The position numbers and the translations under genes are program-made. A stretch of DNA of 64,000 nucleotides from assembly GCA_900457075.1 (NCBI GenBank), contig UGYN01000002.1, positions 2,356,001 through 2,420,000 of the forward strand. Direction: 5' to 3'. The DNA comes from Serratia quinivorans (lineage in GTDB: Bacteria; Pseudomonadota; Gammaproteobacteria; Enterobacterales; Enterobacteriaceae). A model generated the notes under the pieces. It searched no databases, was not told the origin of the DNA, and worked only from the letters and a program-made list of their open reading frames with translations. Positions 47,207 to 56,878 of this stretch are shown here, one piece after another; position 1 is the first letter of the stretch, and the number at the start of each line of letters is the position of its first letter.

Positions 47207-48439
47207 ATGTTTGGTTGGACCCCGCTGCAACGCAATGCAGCTATCGCCAGCTTTTCAAGCTGGACGCTTGATGCTTTCGATTTTTTCGTGCTGGTCTTTC
47301 TGCTCAGCGATATCGCGCAATCTTTCCATGTCGGCATGGAGGAGGTGACGCTGGCTATCTTGCTGACGCTGGCGGTGCGACCGATTGGTGCACTGATCTT
47401 CGGCCGGGCGGCGGAAAAATACGGCCGCAAACCGATTTTGATGCTGAATATCGTGTTCTTCTCGATCTTTGAACTGTTGTCCGCAGCGGCGCCGTCGTTG
47501 ACGGTATTCCTGTTACTGCGGGTGCTGTACGGCGTGGCGATGGGCGGGATCTGGGGCGTCGCGTCGTCGCTGGCGCTGGAGACCATTCCGGATCGCTCGC
47601 GTGGCCTGATGTCGGGGATTTTCCAGGCCGGTTACCCGTTCGGTTATCTATTGGCGGCGGTGGTGTATGGCCTGCTGTTTGAGGTGATTGGCTGGCGCGG
47701 CATGTTTGTGATCGGGGCGGCACCAATTTTACTGCTGCCGTTTATTTACTACTGCGTGCAGGAGTCGCCGGTGTGGTTGGCGGCGCGTGAACGCAAGGAA
47801 AGCAGCGCCCTGCTGCCGGTGCTTAAGAGCCACTGGAAGCTGTGCGGCTATCTGGTGTTACTGATGGCGGCATTCAATTTCTTCTCGCACGGCACCCAGG
47901 ATATGTATCCGGTGTTTTTGAAAGTTCAGCACGGTTTCGATCCTAAAACCGTCAGTATCATCGCCATTAGCTACAATATCGCGTCAATTATCGGCGGTGT
48001 TTTCTTCGGTGCGCTATCGGAAAAAATCGGCCGCCGGAAGGCAATTATCATCGCCGCGTTATTGGCCTTGCCGGTGATCCCGCTGTGGGCATTTTCCAGC
48101 GGCTCGTTGATGCTGGGGATTGGCGCCTTCCTGATGCAGTTCATGGTGCAGGGCGCCTGGGGCGTGATACCGACTTATCTCACCGAACTGGTGCCGGCCA
48201 ATACCCGTGCGGTGCTGCCAGGGTTTGTTTACCAGTTGGGTAACCTGATTGCTTCGGTCAACGCTACGCTGCAGGCGACCATCGCCGAACATCACGGCCA
48301 TAATTATGGCCTGGCGATGGCGATTATTGCCGGCACGGTGGCGATTGTTATTGCGCTACTGGTGTTCTTTGGCAAGGACACGCGCGGCAAGGCAATCTCG
48401 GGTGAGGTTAACTCTTCGGGCGTGCAGGCTAACGTTTGA
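47207..48439 (+). CDS. MFS transporter, sialate/lactate (SHS-like) type
   Basis: The 410-residue protein has 12 predicted helices. The MFS motif A region is GALIFGRAAEKYGRKPILMLN (about residues 63-83), and its counterpart in the second half is FFGALSEKIGRRKAIII (about 265-281). The N-terminus NAAIASFSSWTLDAFDFFVLVFLLSDIA resembles carboxylate transporters of the sialate:H+ symporter group (NanT, Jen1). ATG 47207 has AGGGAT upstream. It lies alone between yifB and ilvL, a place where E. coli has no gene. The substrate is unknown; an organic acid is a guess. Confidence 0.75.
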   Translation: MFGWTPLQRNAAIASFSSWTLDAFDFFVLVFLLSDIAQSFHVGMEEVTLAILLTLAVRPIGALIFGRAAEKYGRKPILMLNIVFFSIFELLSAAAPSLTVFLLLRVLYGVAMGGIWGVASSLALETIPDRSRGLMSGIFQAGYPFGYLLAAVVYGLLFEVIGWRGMFVIGAAPILLLPFIYYCVQESPVWLAARERKESSALLPVLKSHWKLCGYLVLLMAAFNFFSHGTQDMYPVFLKVQHGFDPKTVSIIAISYNIASIIGGVFFGALSEKIGRRKAIIIAALLALPVIPLWAFSSGSLMLGIGAFLMQFMVQGAWGVIPTYLTELVPANTRAVLPGFVYQLGNLIASVNATLQATIAEHHGHNYGLAMAIIAGTVAIVIALLVFFGKDTRGKAISGEVNSSGVQANV

Positions 48440-48500
48440 AATCCGGGCATTTTGCACGAGGTATGACCAGATTGCGCCGAATAATAACGCAAAAAAAGTG

Positions 48501-48572
48501 TTGTCATGCCGCGCGGGACTATGGTACCTCTGTAGGCATTAGTTCGAAACGAGCACAGTGAACAAACCTATT
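48501..48572 (+). promoter_or_regulatory. ilv operon promoter and leader start
   Basis: TTGTCA at 48501-48506 is a good -35 candidate upstream of ilvL. A convincing -10 was not found: TATGGT is too close and TACCTC is weak. The region corresponds to the E. coli ilvGp2 promoter by position. Confidence 0.4.
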
Positions 48573-48671
48573 ATGAAAGCCTTTGCCCAAGTGATTAGCC
48601 TAGTCGTGATTAGCGTGGTGGTGATTATTATCCCACCGTGCGGGGCTGCACTTGGACGAAGAATGGCTTAG
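48573..48671 (+). CDS. ilvL: ilv operon leader peptide
   Basis: The 32-codon peptide MKAFAQVISLVVISVVVIII... is rich in Val, Ile and Leu codons, then PPCGAALGRRMA and stop TAG. Ribosome stalling at these codons, when charged Ile, Val or Leu tRNA is scarce, would block the terminator at 48694-48726 and let ilvGMEDA be made. The middle matches the E. coli leader (SLVVISVVVIIIPPCGAALG), while both ends differ. It is too short for automatic gene calling. Confidence 0.93.
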   Translation: MKAFAQVISLVVISVVVIIIPPCGAALGRRMA

Positions 48672-48693
48672 AAAACAAGCCGGAATCGCAAGA

Positions 48694-48726
48694 GAACCCC
48701 CGCACCGAAAGGTCCGGGGGTTTTTT
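48694..48726 (+). terminator. ilvGMEDA attenuator terminator
   Basis: AACCCCCGCACC / GGTCCGGGGGTT with a GAAA loop and a T6 run lies 23 bases after the leader stop codon, 88 bases before ilvG. Confidence 0.93.
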
Positions 48727-48813
48727 ATTGGCAAGAGAAAAGTGAAACGAGGATAACAATATGAATAACAGAACAAAATCCTGCAGTTGTCGAAGTAAGG
48801 CGGGGAAATAACT

Positions 48814-50460
48814 ATGAACGGGGCTCAGTGGGTAGTACAAGCATTGCGTGCACAGGGAGTTGATACGGTTTTCGGCTACCCGGGTGGCGCAATCATGCCG
48901 GTCTACGATGCATTGTATGACGGTGGGGTGGAACACCTGCTGTGCCGCCACGAGCAAGGCGCCGCGATGGCTGCCATTGGTTATGCCCGTTCAACCGGTA
49001 AGGTCGGCGTTTGTATCGCCACTTCCGGCCCCGGTGCCACCAACCTGATCACCGGCCTGGCCGATGCGCTGCTGGATTCTGTTCCGCTGGTAGCGATCAC
49101 CGGTCAGGTAGGCTCCGCACTGATTGGCACCGATGCCTTTCAGGAGATCGATGTCCTCGGCCTGTCGCTGGCCTGCACCAAACACAGCTTCCTGGTGGAA
49201 TCACTGGATGCGCTGCCGGGCATCATGGCGGAAGCCTTCGCCATCGCCAGCAGCGGTCGTCCTGGCCCGGTGCTGATCGATATCCCGAAAGACATCCAAC
49301 TGGCACACGGCGAATTACACCCGCACCTAATGCCGGTAGAGGAAGAACTGCACTACCCGGCAGCGGAGCTGGCGCAGGCCGCCGAATTGCTGTCGCAGGC
49401 GCACAAGCCGATGCTGTACGTCGGCGGCGGTGTTGGCATGGCGCAGGCGGTACCGGCGCTGCGAGAGTTCATCGCGGTGACCCAAATGCCCAACGTTGCC
49501 ACGCTGAAAGGGCTGGGCGCACCGGACGCTGAGCAGCCGTACTACCTCGGTATGCTGGGAATGCACGGCACCAAGGCCGCCAATCTGGCGGTGCAGGAGT
49601 GCGATTTGTTGATTGCCGTTGGCGCGCGTTTTGACGATCGCGTAACCGGTAAACTGAATGCTTTCGCCCCGCATGCCAAGGTGATCCACATGGATATCGA
49701 CCCGGCGGAAATGAGCAAGTTGCGCCAGGCGCACGTGGCGCTGCAGGGCGATTTGAAAGCCTTGTTACCGGCGTTGCAGCAGCCGTTGAAGATCGCCGCC
49801 TGGCAGCAGCGAGTGGTTGAACTGAAAGAAACCCATACCTGGCGTTATGACCATCCAGGCCAGCCGATCTACGCGCCGCTGTTGTTGAAGCAGCTGTCCG
49901 AGCGCAAGCCGGCCAACAGCGTAATCACCACCGACGTGGGCCAGCACCAGATGTGGACCGCGCAGCACATGACCTTTGAACGCCCGGAGAATTTCATCAC
50001 CTCCAGCGGTTTGGGCACCATGGGTTTTGGTGTGCCGGCCGCGGTTGGCGCCCAGATGGCCCGCCCGGAGGATACGGTGGTCTGCGTATCGGGCGACGGT
50101 TCTTTCATGATGAACGTGCAGGAGCTGGGCACCATCAAACGCAAACAGTTACCGCTGAAAATCGTTTTGCTGGATAACCAGCGTTTGGGGATGGTTCGTC
50201 AGTGGCAGCAGCTGTTTTTTGACGGACGTTACAGCGAAACCAATCTCTCCGATAACCCCGATTTCCTGATGTTGGCCAATGCCTTTGGCATTCCCGGCCA
50301 GCGAATTACCCGTAAAGACCAGGTAGCAGGCGCGCTCGACGCCTTATTCAACAGCGAAGGGCCTTACATGCTGCACGTGTCGATCGATGAGCTTGAAAAC
50401 GTCTGGCCGCTGGTGCCGCCGGGTGCCGGTAACGAAACCATGTTGGAGAAAATATCATGA
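48814..50460 (+). CDS. ilvG: Acetolactate synthase II large subunit (intact)
   Basis: The 548-residue ThDP, FAD and Mg2+ enzyme condenses pyruvate with pyruvate or 2-oxobutyrate. The N-terminal ThDP domain has [15 protein letters not shown] and the catalytic Glu in [16 protein letters not shown] (about residue 47). The C-terminal motif is [23 protein letters not shown] (about 428-450). The frame is uninterrupted, unlike the frameshifted ilvG of E. coli K-12. The start is ATG 48814. It overlaps ilvM by 4 bases (ATGA). Confidence 0.97.
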   Translation: MNGAQWVVQALRAQGVDTVFGYPGGAIMPVYDALYDGGVEHLLCRHEQGAAMAAIGYARSTGKVGVCIATSGPGATNLITGLADALLDSVPLVAITGQVGSALIGTDAFQEIDVLGLSLACTKHSFLVESLDALPGIMAEAFAIASSGRPGPVLIDIPKDIQLAHGELHPHLMPVEEELHYPAAELAQAAELLSQAHKPMLYVGGGVGMAQAVPALREFIAVTQMPNVATLKGLGAPDAEQPYYLGMLGMHGTKAANLAVQECDLLIAVGARFDDRVTGKLNAFAPHAKVIHMDIDPAEMSKLRQAHVALQGDLKALLPALQQPLKIAAWQQRVVELKETHTWRYDHPGQPIYAPLLLKQLSERKPANSVITTDVGQHQMWTAQHMTFERPENFITSSGLGTMGFGVPAAVGAQMARPEDTVVCVSGDGSFMMNVQELGTIKRKQLPLKIVLLDNQRLGMVRQWQQLFFDGRYSETNLSDNPDFLMLANAFGIPGQRITRKDQVAGALDALFNSEGPYMLHVSIDELENVWPLVPPGAGNETMLEKIS

Positions 50461-50714
50461 TGCAGCATCAACTCTCGATCCAGGCCCGTTTTCGCCCTGA
50501 AATGTTAGAGCGCGTATTGCGTGTCGTGCGTCATCGTGGCTTTCAGGTTTGTGCTATGAATATGGCAACGGCGGCAAATACCGACAAGATTAATATTGAA
50601 TTGACCGTTGCCAGCCAGCGCCCGGTGGATCTACTGTCATCTCAGTTGAGCAAACTGATGGATGTCTCCTGCGTTGAGATCCAGCAACAAACATCACAAC
50701 AAATACGCGCCTGA
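50457..50714 (+). CDS. ilvM: Acetolactate synthase II small subunit
   Basis: The 85-residue regulatory subunit is a single ACT domain ([30 protein letters not shown]...). It activates IlvG and, in isozyme II, gives little valine sensitivity. The start overlaps the ilvG stop as ATGA, so the two are made in balance. E. coli IlvM has 87 residues. Confidence 0.96.
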   Translation: MMQHQLSIQARFRPEMLERVLRVVRHRGFQVCAMNMATAANTDKINIELTVASQRPVDLLSSQLSKLMDVSCVEIQQQTSQQIRA

Positions 50715-50736
50715 CGCGCGAGAAGGATAAATAACA

Positions 50737-51663
50737 ATGACGAAGAAAGCCGATTACATTTGGTTCAATGGTGAGATGGTTCCTTGGGCTGACGCCAAAG
50801 TACACGTGATGTCGCATGCGTTGCACTACGGCACTTCGGTGTTTGAAGGAGTCCGTTGCTACGACTCCCATAAAGGCCCGGTGGTGTTCCGTCACCGTGA
50901 GCATATGCAGCGCCTGCATGACTCGGCAAAAATCTACCGTATGCCGGTGTCGCAAAGCGTTGATGAACTGATGGAAGCCTGTCGCGCCACGCTGCGTAAA
51001 AACAATCTGGGCAGCGCTTATATTCGCCCGTTGGTGTTTGTCGGTGACGTCGGCATGGGGGTTAACCCTCCGGAAGGTTACAAAACAGACGTGATTATCG
51101 CGGCGTTTCCTTGGGGCGCGTACCTGGGTGAAGAGGCGCTGGATCAAGGTATCGATGCGATGGTTTCGTCCTGGCACCGCGTGGCACCAAACACCATCCC
51201 AACCGCGGCCAAGGCCGGCGGTAACTATCTTTCCTCCCTGCTGGTGGGCAGTGAAGCGCGCCGCCACGGTTATCAGGAAGGGATCGCGCTGGATGTGCAC
51301 GGCTATATTTCCGAAGGCGCAGGTGAAAACCTGTTTGAAGTGAAAGACGGCGTGCTGTTCACCCCGCCGTTTACCTCTTCCGCGCTGCCGGGTATCACCC
51401 GCGATGCCATCATCAAGCTGGCGAAAGACATGGGCTTCGAAGTGCGTGAGCAAGTGCTGTCGCGCGAGTCGCTGTATCTGGCCGATGAAGTGTTCATGTC
51501 CGGTACCGCCGCAGAAATTACCCCGGTTCGCAGCGTTGACGGCATCAAGGTCGGCATTGGTAAATGCGGCCCGGTGACCAAACAGATCCAACAGGCGTTC
51601 TTTGGCCTGTTTACCGGCAAGACCGAAGACAAATATGGTTGGCTGGATCCGGTAAATCCATAA
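50737..51663 (+). CDS. ilvE: Branched-chain amino acid aminotransferase
   Basis: The 308-residue class IV PLP enzyme makes the last transamination in Ile, Val and Leu synthesis. The PLP lysine is in IPTAAKAGGNYLSSLL (about residue 159). ALHYGTSVFEGVRCYD near 29 and the phosphate-binding GTAAEITPVRSVDG near 257 are conserved. AGAAGG precedes ATG 50737, 22 bases after ilvM. It has 309 residues in E. coli. Confidence 0.97.
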   Translation: MTKKADYIWFNGEMVPWADAKVHVMSHALHYGTSVFEGVRCYDSHKGPVVFRHREHMQRLHDSAKIYRMPVSQSVDELMEACRATLRKNNLGSAYIRPLVFVGDVGMGVNPPEGYKTDVIIAAFPWGAYLGEEALDQGIDAMVSSWHRVAPNTIPTAAKAGGNYLSSLLVGSEARRHGYQEGIALDVHGYISEGAGENLFEVKDGVLFTPPFTSSALPGITRDAIIKLAKDMGFEVREQVLSRESLYLADEVFMSGTAAEITPVRSVDGIKVGIGKCGPVTKQIQQAFFGLFTGKTEDKYGWLDPVNP

Positions 51664-51717
51664 AATCCTTACCCGCAACCTGAAAGGCAACGGGTAAATC
51701 GACAGACAGATAAGAAT

Positions 51718-51742
51718 ATCCAGGCGGTTCGTTCGCCGCCTG
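51718..51742 (+). repeat. Hairpin between ilvE and ilvD
   Basis: CAGGCGG / CCGCCTG with a loop of about 9 bases lies in the 105-base ilvE-ilvD gap. There is no T-run. It may stabilise upstream ilvGME mRNA or mark a processing point. Confidence 0.5.
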
Positions 51743-51768
51743 TAATAAATACATTTGGAGTGAAGAGC

Positions 51769-53619
51769 ATGCCTAAGTACCGTTCCGCCACCACCACCCA
51801 CGGCCGCAACATGGCGGGTGCCCGCGCATTATGGCGCGCGACCGGAATGACCGACGACGATTTTGGCAAACCCATTATTGCGGTGGTCAACTCATTTACC
51901 CAGTTCGTTCCGGGCCATGTGCACCTGCGTGATTTGGGCAAACTGGTTGCAGAACAGATCGAGGCCTCAGGCGGCGTCGCCAAAGAGTTCAACACCATTG
52001 CGGTGGATGACGGTATCGCCATGGGCCACGGCGGCATGCTCTATTCCCTGCCGTCGCGCGAATTGATCGCCGACTCGGTTGAATACATGGTGAATGCCCA
52101 CTGCGCGGATGCGATGGTGTGTATCTCCAACTGCGACAAGATCACCCCAGGGATGCTGATGGCGTCACTGCGCCTGAATATTCCGGTGATTTTCGTTTCC
52201 GGCGGCCCGATGGAAGCCGGCAAAACCAAGCTTTCCGACAAGATCATCAAGCTGGATCTGATCGACGCCATGATCCAGGGCGCCAACCCGAACGTCAGCG
52301 ATGCCGACAGCGCGCAGATCGAACGTTCCGCCTGTCCAACCTGCGGCTCCTGTTCCGGTATGTTCACCGCCAACTCGATGAACTGCCTGACCGAAGCCCT
52401 GGGCCTGTCCCAACCGGGCAACGGCTCGCTGCTGGCGACCCACGCTGACCGTAAGGATCTGTTCCTCAACGCCGGTAAACGCATCGTTGCGCTGACCAAG
52501 CGCTACTACGAGCAGGACGACGAAAGCGCACTGCCACGCAGCATCGCCAACAAGGCCGCATTCGAAAACGCCATGACGCTGGACATCGCCATGGGCGGTT
52601 CGACCAATACCGTGTTGCACCTGTTGGCGGCGGCTCAGGAAGGTGAAATTGATTTCACCATGGAAGATATCGATCGTCTGTCGCGCAAGGTACCGCACCT
52701 GTGCAAAGTGGCGCCAAGCACTCAGAAATACCATATGGAAGACGTACACCGTGCCGGTGGCGTACTGGCGATTCTGGGGGAGCTGGATCGTGCGGGTCTG
52801 ATGAATCGCGACGTCGATAACATCCTGGGCCTGAAGCTGACGGAAACGCTGAACCAGTACGACATCATGCTGACTCAGGACGAAGCGGTGAAGAAAATGT
52901 TCCGCGCCGGTCCAGCGGGTATCCGTACCACCCAGGCGTTCTCGCAGGATTGCCGCTGGGACACGCTGGACGATGACCGCGCAGAAGGCTGTATCCGTTC
53001 GCTGGAAAATGCCTTCAGCCTGGAAGGTGGCCTGGCCGTGTTGTACGGCAACATGGCACTGGACGGCAGCATTGTGAAAACCGCCGGTGTCGACAAGGAC
53101 AACCTGACCTTCCGTGGCCCGGCCAAAGTGTATGAAAGTCAGGACACCGCGGTAGAAGCGATCCTCGGCGGCAAAGTGGTTGCCGGCGACGTCGTGGTGA
53201 TCCGCTATGAAGGGCCGAAGGGTGGGCCGGGCATGCAGGAAATGCTCTATCCAACCACCTATCTGAAATCCATGGGCCTGGGTAAGGCCTGTGCGCTGAT
53301 CACCGACGGTCGTTTCTCTGGCGGGACTTCGGGTCTGTCTATCGGCCACGTATCTCCGGAAGCGGGCAGCGGCGGTCTGATTGCGCTGATCGAAGACGGC
53401 GACATGATCGACATCGATATTCCAAAACGCAGCATGGTGCTGGATGTCAGCGACAGCGAACTGGCGGCACGCCGCGAAGTTGAACTGGCACGTGGCGATC
53501 GGGCCTGGACACCGAAAAACCGTGAGCGCCAGGTTTCCTTCGCTCTGCGCGCCTACGCCACACTGGCGACCAGCGCGGACAAAGGCGCTGTACGCGACAA
53601 GAGCAAGCTGGGAGGCTAA
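51769..53619 (+). CDS. ilvD: Dihydroxy-acid dehydratase
   Basis: The 616-residue iron-sulfur dehydratase makes the 2-oxo acids for Ile and Val. Cluster cysteines lie in [13 protein letters not shown] (about residue 122) and [16 protein letters not shown] (about 195). The C-terminal [21 protein letters not shown] (about 510) holds the active-site Ser. I start at ATG 51769 ([10 protein letters not shown], as in E. coli) with GGAG 8 bases before; GTG 51760 is a longer option. ilvA follows after 5 bases. Confidence 0.97.
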   Translation: MPKYRSATTTHGRNMAGARALWRATGMTDDDFGKPIIAVVNSFTQFVPGHVHLRDLGKLVAEQIEASGGVAKEFNTIAVDDGIAMGHGGMLYSLPSRELIADSVEYMVNAHCADAMVCISNCDKITPGMLMASLRLNIPVIFVSGGPMEAGKTKLSDKIIKLDLIDAMIQGANPNVSDADSAQIERSACPTCGSCSGMFTANSMNCLTEALGLSQPGNGSLLATHADRKDLFLNAGKRIVALTKRYYEQDDESALPRSIANKAAFENAMTLDIAMGGSTNTVLHLLAAAQEGEIDFTMEDIDRLSRKVPHLCKVAPSTQKYHMEDVHRAGGVLAILGELDRAGLMNRDVDNILGLKLTETLNQYDIMLTQDEAVKKMFRAGPAGIRTTQAFSQDCRWDTLDDDRAEGCIRSLENAFSLEGGLAVLYGNMALDGSIVKTAGVDKDNLTFRGPAKVYESQDTAVEAILGGKVVAGDVVVIRYEGPKGGPGMQEMLYPTTYLKSMGLGKACALITDGRFSGGTSGLSIGHVSPEAGSGGLIALIEDGDMIDIDIPKRSMVLDVSDSELAARREVELARGDRAWTPKNRERQVSFALRAYATLATSADKGAVRDKSKLGG

Positions 53620-53624
53620 GCATC

Positions 53625-55169
53625 ATGGCGGTATCGCAACCCCTACCCGACGCCCCCTGTGGCGCGGAGTATTTGCGAGCGGTGCTTCGCTCGCCGGTTT
53701 ACGAGGTGGCTCAGGTCACTCCGTTACAGACCATGAGCAAAATCTCTTCGCGGCTCGGCAATACTATTTTGGTGAAGCGCGAAGATCGTCAGCCAGTACA
53801 CAGCTTCAAGCTGCGTGGGGCCTACGCGATGATCGCCAGCCTGAACGAAGAGCAAAAGGCGCGCGGCGTGGTGACGGCTTCGGCCGGCAACCATGCGCAG
53901 GGCGTGGCCTATTCAGGCAAACGGCTGGGGATCAAAACGCTGATCGTGATGCCGGTGACCACCGCAGACATCAAAGTGGATGCGGTACGCGGCTTTGGTG
54001 GCGAGGTGCTGTTGCACGGTGCCAACTTTGATGAAGCCAAGGCCAGAGCGATAGAGCTTTCACTCAAGCAGGGCATGACCTTTGTGCCGCCGTTCGACCA
54101 CCCAACGGTGATCGCCGGGCAGGGTACGCTGGCGATGGAACTGCTGCAGCAGGACGCTCATCTCGACCGGGTGTTTGTTCCGGTTGGCGGTGGCGGTCTG
54201 GCGGCGGGCGTGGCGGTATTGATCAAGCAACTGATGCCACAGATAAAAGTGATCGGCGTGGAGGCGGAAGACTCCGCCTGCCTGCGAGCGGCGCTGGATG
54301 CCGGACATCCGGTGGATCTGGCGCGTGTTGGGCTGTTTGCCGAAGGCGTGGCGGTAAAGCGCATCGGTGACGAAACCTTCCGCCTGTGTCGGGAATACCT
54401 GGACGACGTGATCACCGTCGACAGCGACGCTATCTGCGCCGCGGTCAAGGATCTGTTTGAAGACGTGCGTGCCATTGCCGAGCCGTCCGGTGCGCTGGCG
54501 CTGGCCGGGCTGAAAAAGTATGTGCAGCAGCACAATATTCAGGGCGAACGTCTGGCGCACGTGTTGTCCGGCGCCAACCTGAACTTCCACGGTTTGCGTT
54601 ATGTGTCGGAACGCTGCGAACTGGGCGAACAACGCGAAGCCCTGTTGGCGGTCACCATTCCTGAGCAGAAAGGCAGCTTCCTGAAGTTTTGCCAACTGCT
54701 GGGCGGGCGCTCGGTCACCGAGTTCAACTACCGTTACGCCGATGCCGATAACGCCTGTATTTTCGTCGGTGTCCGCCTGACGCGCGGCCATGCCGAACGT
54801 CTGGAAATCATCGATGAACTGCAGGCCGATGGTTATCAGGTGGTGGATCTGTCCGACGATGAAATGGCCAAGCTGCACGTGCGTTATATGGTGGGGGGGC
54901 GTCCTTCGAAGCCGTTGCGCGAGCGTCTGTACAGCTTCGAATTCCCGGAGTCACCGGGCGCACTGCTGAAGTTCTTGCAGACGTTGGGCACCCATTGGAA
55001 TATTTCACTGTTCCATTACCGCAGCCACGGCACCGATTTTGGCCGCGTGCTGGCCGGTTTTGAACTGTCGCAGACCGAACCCGAGTTTGAGCAGCACCTG
55101 CAGGCGCTGGGCTATGACTGCCACGATGAAACCGACAACCCGGCGTTCCGCTTCTTTTTGCAGGGTTGA
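53625..55169 (+). CDS. ilvA: Threonine deaminase (biosynthetic)
   Basis: The 514-residue PLP tetramer converts threonine to 2-oxobutyrate, the entry to isoleucine, and is inhibited by Ile and activated by Val. The PLP lysine is in RQPVHSFKLRGAYAMI (about residue 62), with SAGNHAQGVAYSG near 86 and phosphate-binding PVGGGGLAAGVA near 188. Two ACT-like regulatory repeats fill the C-terminus (about 330-510). It is the last gene of the ilv operon and has the same length as E. coli. Confidence 0.97.
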   Translation: MAVSQPLPDAPCGAEYLRAVLRSPVYEVAQVTPLQTMSKISSRLGNTILVKREDRQPVHSFKLRGAYAMIASLNEEQKARGVVTASAGNHAQGVAYSGKRLGIKTLIVMPVTTADIKVDAVRGFGGEVLLHGANFDEAKARAIELSLKQGMTFVPPFDHPTVIAGQGTLAMELLQQDAHLDRVFVPVGGGGLAAGVAVLIKQLMPQIKVIGVEAEDSACLRAALDAGHPVDLARVGLFAEGVAVKRIGDETFRLCREYLDDVITVDSDAICAAVKDLFEDVRAIAEPSGALALAGLKKYVQQHNIQGERLAHVLSGANLNFHGLRYVSERCELGEQREALLAVTIPEQKGSFLKFCQLLGGRSVTEFNYRYADADNACIFVGVRLTRGHAERLEIIDELQADGYQVVDLSDDEMAKLHVRYMVGGRPSKPLRERLYSFEFPESPGALLKFLQTLGTHWNISLFHYRSHGTDFGRVLAGFELSQTEPEFEQHLQALGYDCHDETDNPAFRFFLQG

Positions 55170-55282
55170 TAAGAAATACATAAGTAATCGTGACCTATAA
55201 GCCAGTTTATAGGTTGCGTTGTTGTGATTTTGTTGTGCATTTTTATACTGCCAAGACTTTTGACGTATAGGGATGCGCGACA
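55170..55282 (+). promoter_or_regulatory. ilvA 3' hairpin and promoter of the accessory pair
   Basis: ACCTATAA / TTATAGGT (55192-55213) forms a short stem after ilvA without a clean T-run. TTGTGA (55222-55227) and TATACT (55244-55249), 16 bases apart, give a good sigma70-like promoter for the next gene. AGGGA precedes its start. The accessory genes may therefore be expressed independently of ilv attenuation. Confidence 0.55.
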
Positions 55283-56278
55283 ATGACAACGGCTTTTTCT
55301 TCGCCATTTGGTTCTCCCGAAGATCAATTAACCAGCGCCGAGTTCGCACGAATGCTCGGTAACGGCAATGTGCAGGCAATGTATCGGGATATTGATTTAC
55401 AAGCCCTGCAAGACTCCCTGGATTGCAGTATCGCTTTTCATGGGGTGGGGATTATTTTTTCTGACGGCCAAAATTCGTATTTGGTCAGGCCGACCAAACA
55501 TACCGGTTACTCAACGTCCTCACAGGTCACCCACGTGGTGATCACCAAAACCGTTGCGCATACTTCACGTACCGCGGCGACCAATACCCTGTCTGAGGCT
55601 TTGACCAAACCGAACGTCGGCAAAGAACTGGCTTCGGCAGCGCTATCTTGCGGCACACTGCTGGTCTCCGTTTTTTTACTGGCGTCGGGGAGTGTTGCGG
55701 TACCCTTTACCGGTGGCACCAGTTCGGCCATCGCCTATTTAGGCTATGCCGGCATGGCTGCCAGTGCCTTACAGTGCGGTAATGGCTTGTATCGCGTGAA
55801 TAAGCTTTATGATGGGAAAGGCGATGAGCTTGCGCAGTTAGATTCAGAGCAATGGTATGTCGCCACCAGCACCATTCTGGATGTGATCTCTTTGGCTAGC
55901 GCCGGGGCAGCATTGAAAGAAGCGGCCATGACTTATCGTGCCATGCGAAGAGTTTCATCGCGTAAGGCGACGGAGTGGCTAAAAAGCATGCCACGAAGTG
56001 AAAGGAAAAGGCTCACTGAGAGCATCATCAGGGCGGAGAATCCGGGTATTTCCAATCAAGTGTTAAAACAGATGGTTAATGCGGGCTTATACCCGAAGCG
56101 CTATCCAACGCAAGCTCTTCAGAACGGACTTCGACAGCAATTACGGTCGGCGCTGAATAACTCGATGGCCTTTGTGGGCAGCGGTATCAGCGGCACTTTG
56201 TCCTCGCCTGCTAATGTGAAGGAAACGGGGCAATATTTTGTTGGGATCATGCAAAAATTACCGCAGATGGTGAGGTAA
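55283..56278 (+). CDS. Unrecognised protein with Gly/Ala-rich hydrophobic segments; candidate membrane-active effector
   Basis: I do not recognise this 331-residue protein. It has no N-terminal signal peptide. Residues 1-110 look soluble and polar. Hydrophobic, small-residue-rich stretches follow at about 117-140 (LSCGTLLVSVFLLASGSVAV) and 144-167 (SSAIAYLGYAGMAASALQCG), with a weaker one at 194-212. The last 110 residues are basic and helical. The next gene, a four-helix membrane protein, starts on the last base of its stop codon (TAATG). Absence of a signal, internal insertable segments and a coupled membrane partner resemble type VI or contact-dependent pore-forming toxins with immunity proteins. 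This is inference; a two-gene housekeeping function is possible. Confidence 0.55.
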   Translation: MTTAFSSPFGSPEDQLTSAEFARMLGNGNVQAMYRDIDLQALQDSLDCSIAFHGVGIIFSDGQNSYLVRPTKHTGYSTSSQVTHVVITKTVAHTSRTAATNTLSEALTKPNVGKELASAALSCGTLLVSVFLLASGSVAVPFTGGTSSAIAYLGYAGMAASALQCGNGLYRVNKLYDGKGDELAQLDSEQWYVATSTILDVISLASAGAALKEAAMTYRAMRRVSSRKATEWLKSMPRSERKRLTESIIRAENPGISNQVLKQMVNAGLYPKRYPTQALQNGLRQQLRSALNNSMAFVGSGISGTLSSPANVKETGQYFVGIMQKLPQMVR

Positions 56279-56856
56279 TGTCGGACTGGATGATTAACCG
56301 CCTGATATCTCAAGGGCGAGAAATGGAACAGCAAATCCTGCGGCGGGATCCGGCGGTATATGCCGGCGTGGATGCGCAGCTTGAGCAACATTTTTTGACG
56401 CCGGGGCAGCGTTTGTCGCCGCCGGGCGTGGCTAATGTCATGTTGCTGCTAATTTGTCTTACGCTGGGGTTGGCGGGAACCATGGGGCTATTGGCCGATA
56501 TAGCCCTTGCGGTAACCGGCAGTGCCTCTGCTGCCACATTATTAGGCAGCGGCGCCATCATGGCCGTGTGGATGACGCTTGTCCTGTTTCACCTGGTTCA
56601 GGGTAAAAACACAGGGGTAGTATTGCTGAAATATTATCTTGGCATGCTGGCCGCGCTTTTGGTCGGTGCAGTAGCGGCCTGGGCAGCAAACATCACCGGC
56701 ATTGCCAATGGCCTGATGTTGCTGTGTGCCTGCATTGGCGGGATTATTTTCAGTAACCGGGCGGTGTTTTATCTGTATGTTGCCTATTTCAGGACGCGCC
56801 GGCGCGTTTTTCTAAAGCGCCGTTGGCAGATGGAAGCCATGCATAACCCCCGCTAG
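56278..56856 (+). CDS. Four-helix inner-membrane protein; candidate immunity partner
   Basis: This 192-residue protein has an amphipathic, charged N-terminus (1-45) and four hydrophobic segments at about 51-80, 85-107, 118-139 and 141-165. A strongly basic tail follows (FRTRRRVFLKRRWQ), suggesting a cytoplasmic C-terminus. It overlaps the upstream stop by one base (TAATG), implying translational coupling and matched amounts. I recognise no family. The layout fits a membrane immunity protein guarding against the 331-residue protein; alternatively both could form one membrane complex. Confidence 0.55.
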   Translation: MSDWMINRLISQGREMEQQILRRDPAVYAGVDAQLEQHFLTPGQRLSPPGVANVMLLLICLTLGLAGTMGLLADIALAVTGSASAATLLGSGAIMAVWMTLVLFHLVQGKNTGVVLLKYYLGMLAALLVGAVAAWAANITGIANGLMLLCACIGGIIFSNRAVFYLYVAYFRTRRRVFLKRRWQMEAMHNPR

Positions 56857-56878
56857 AAAGCTTGTTACGGGAAGGAAC

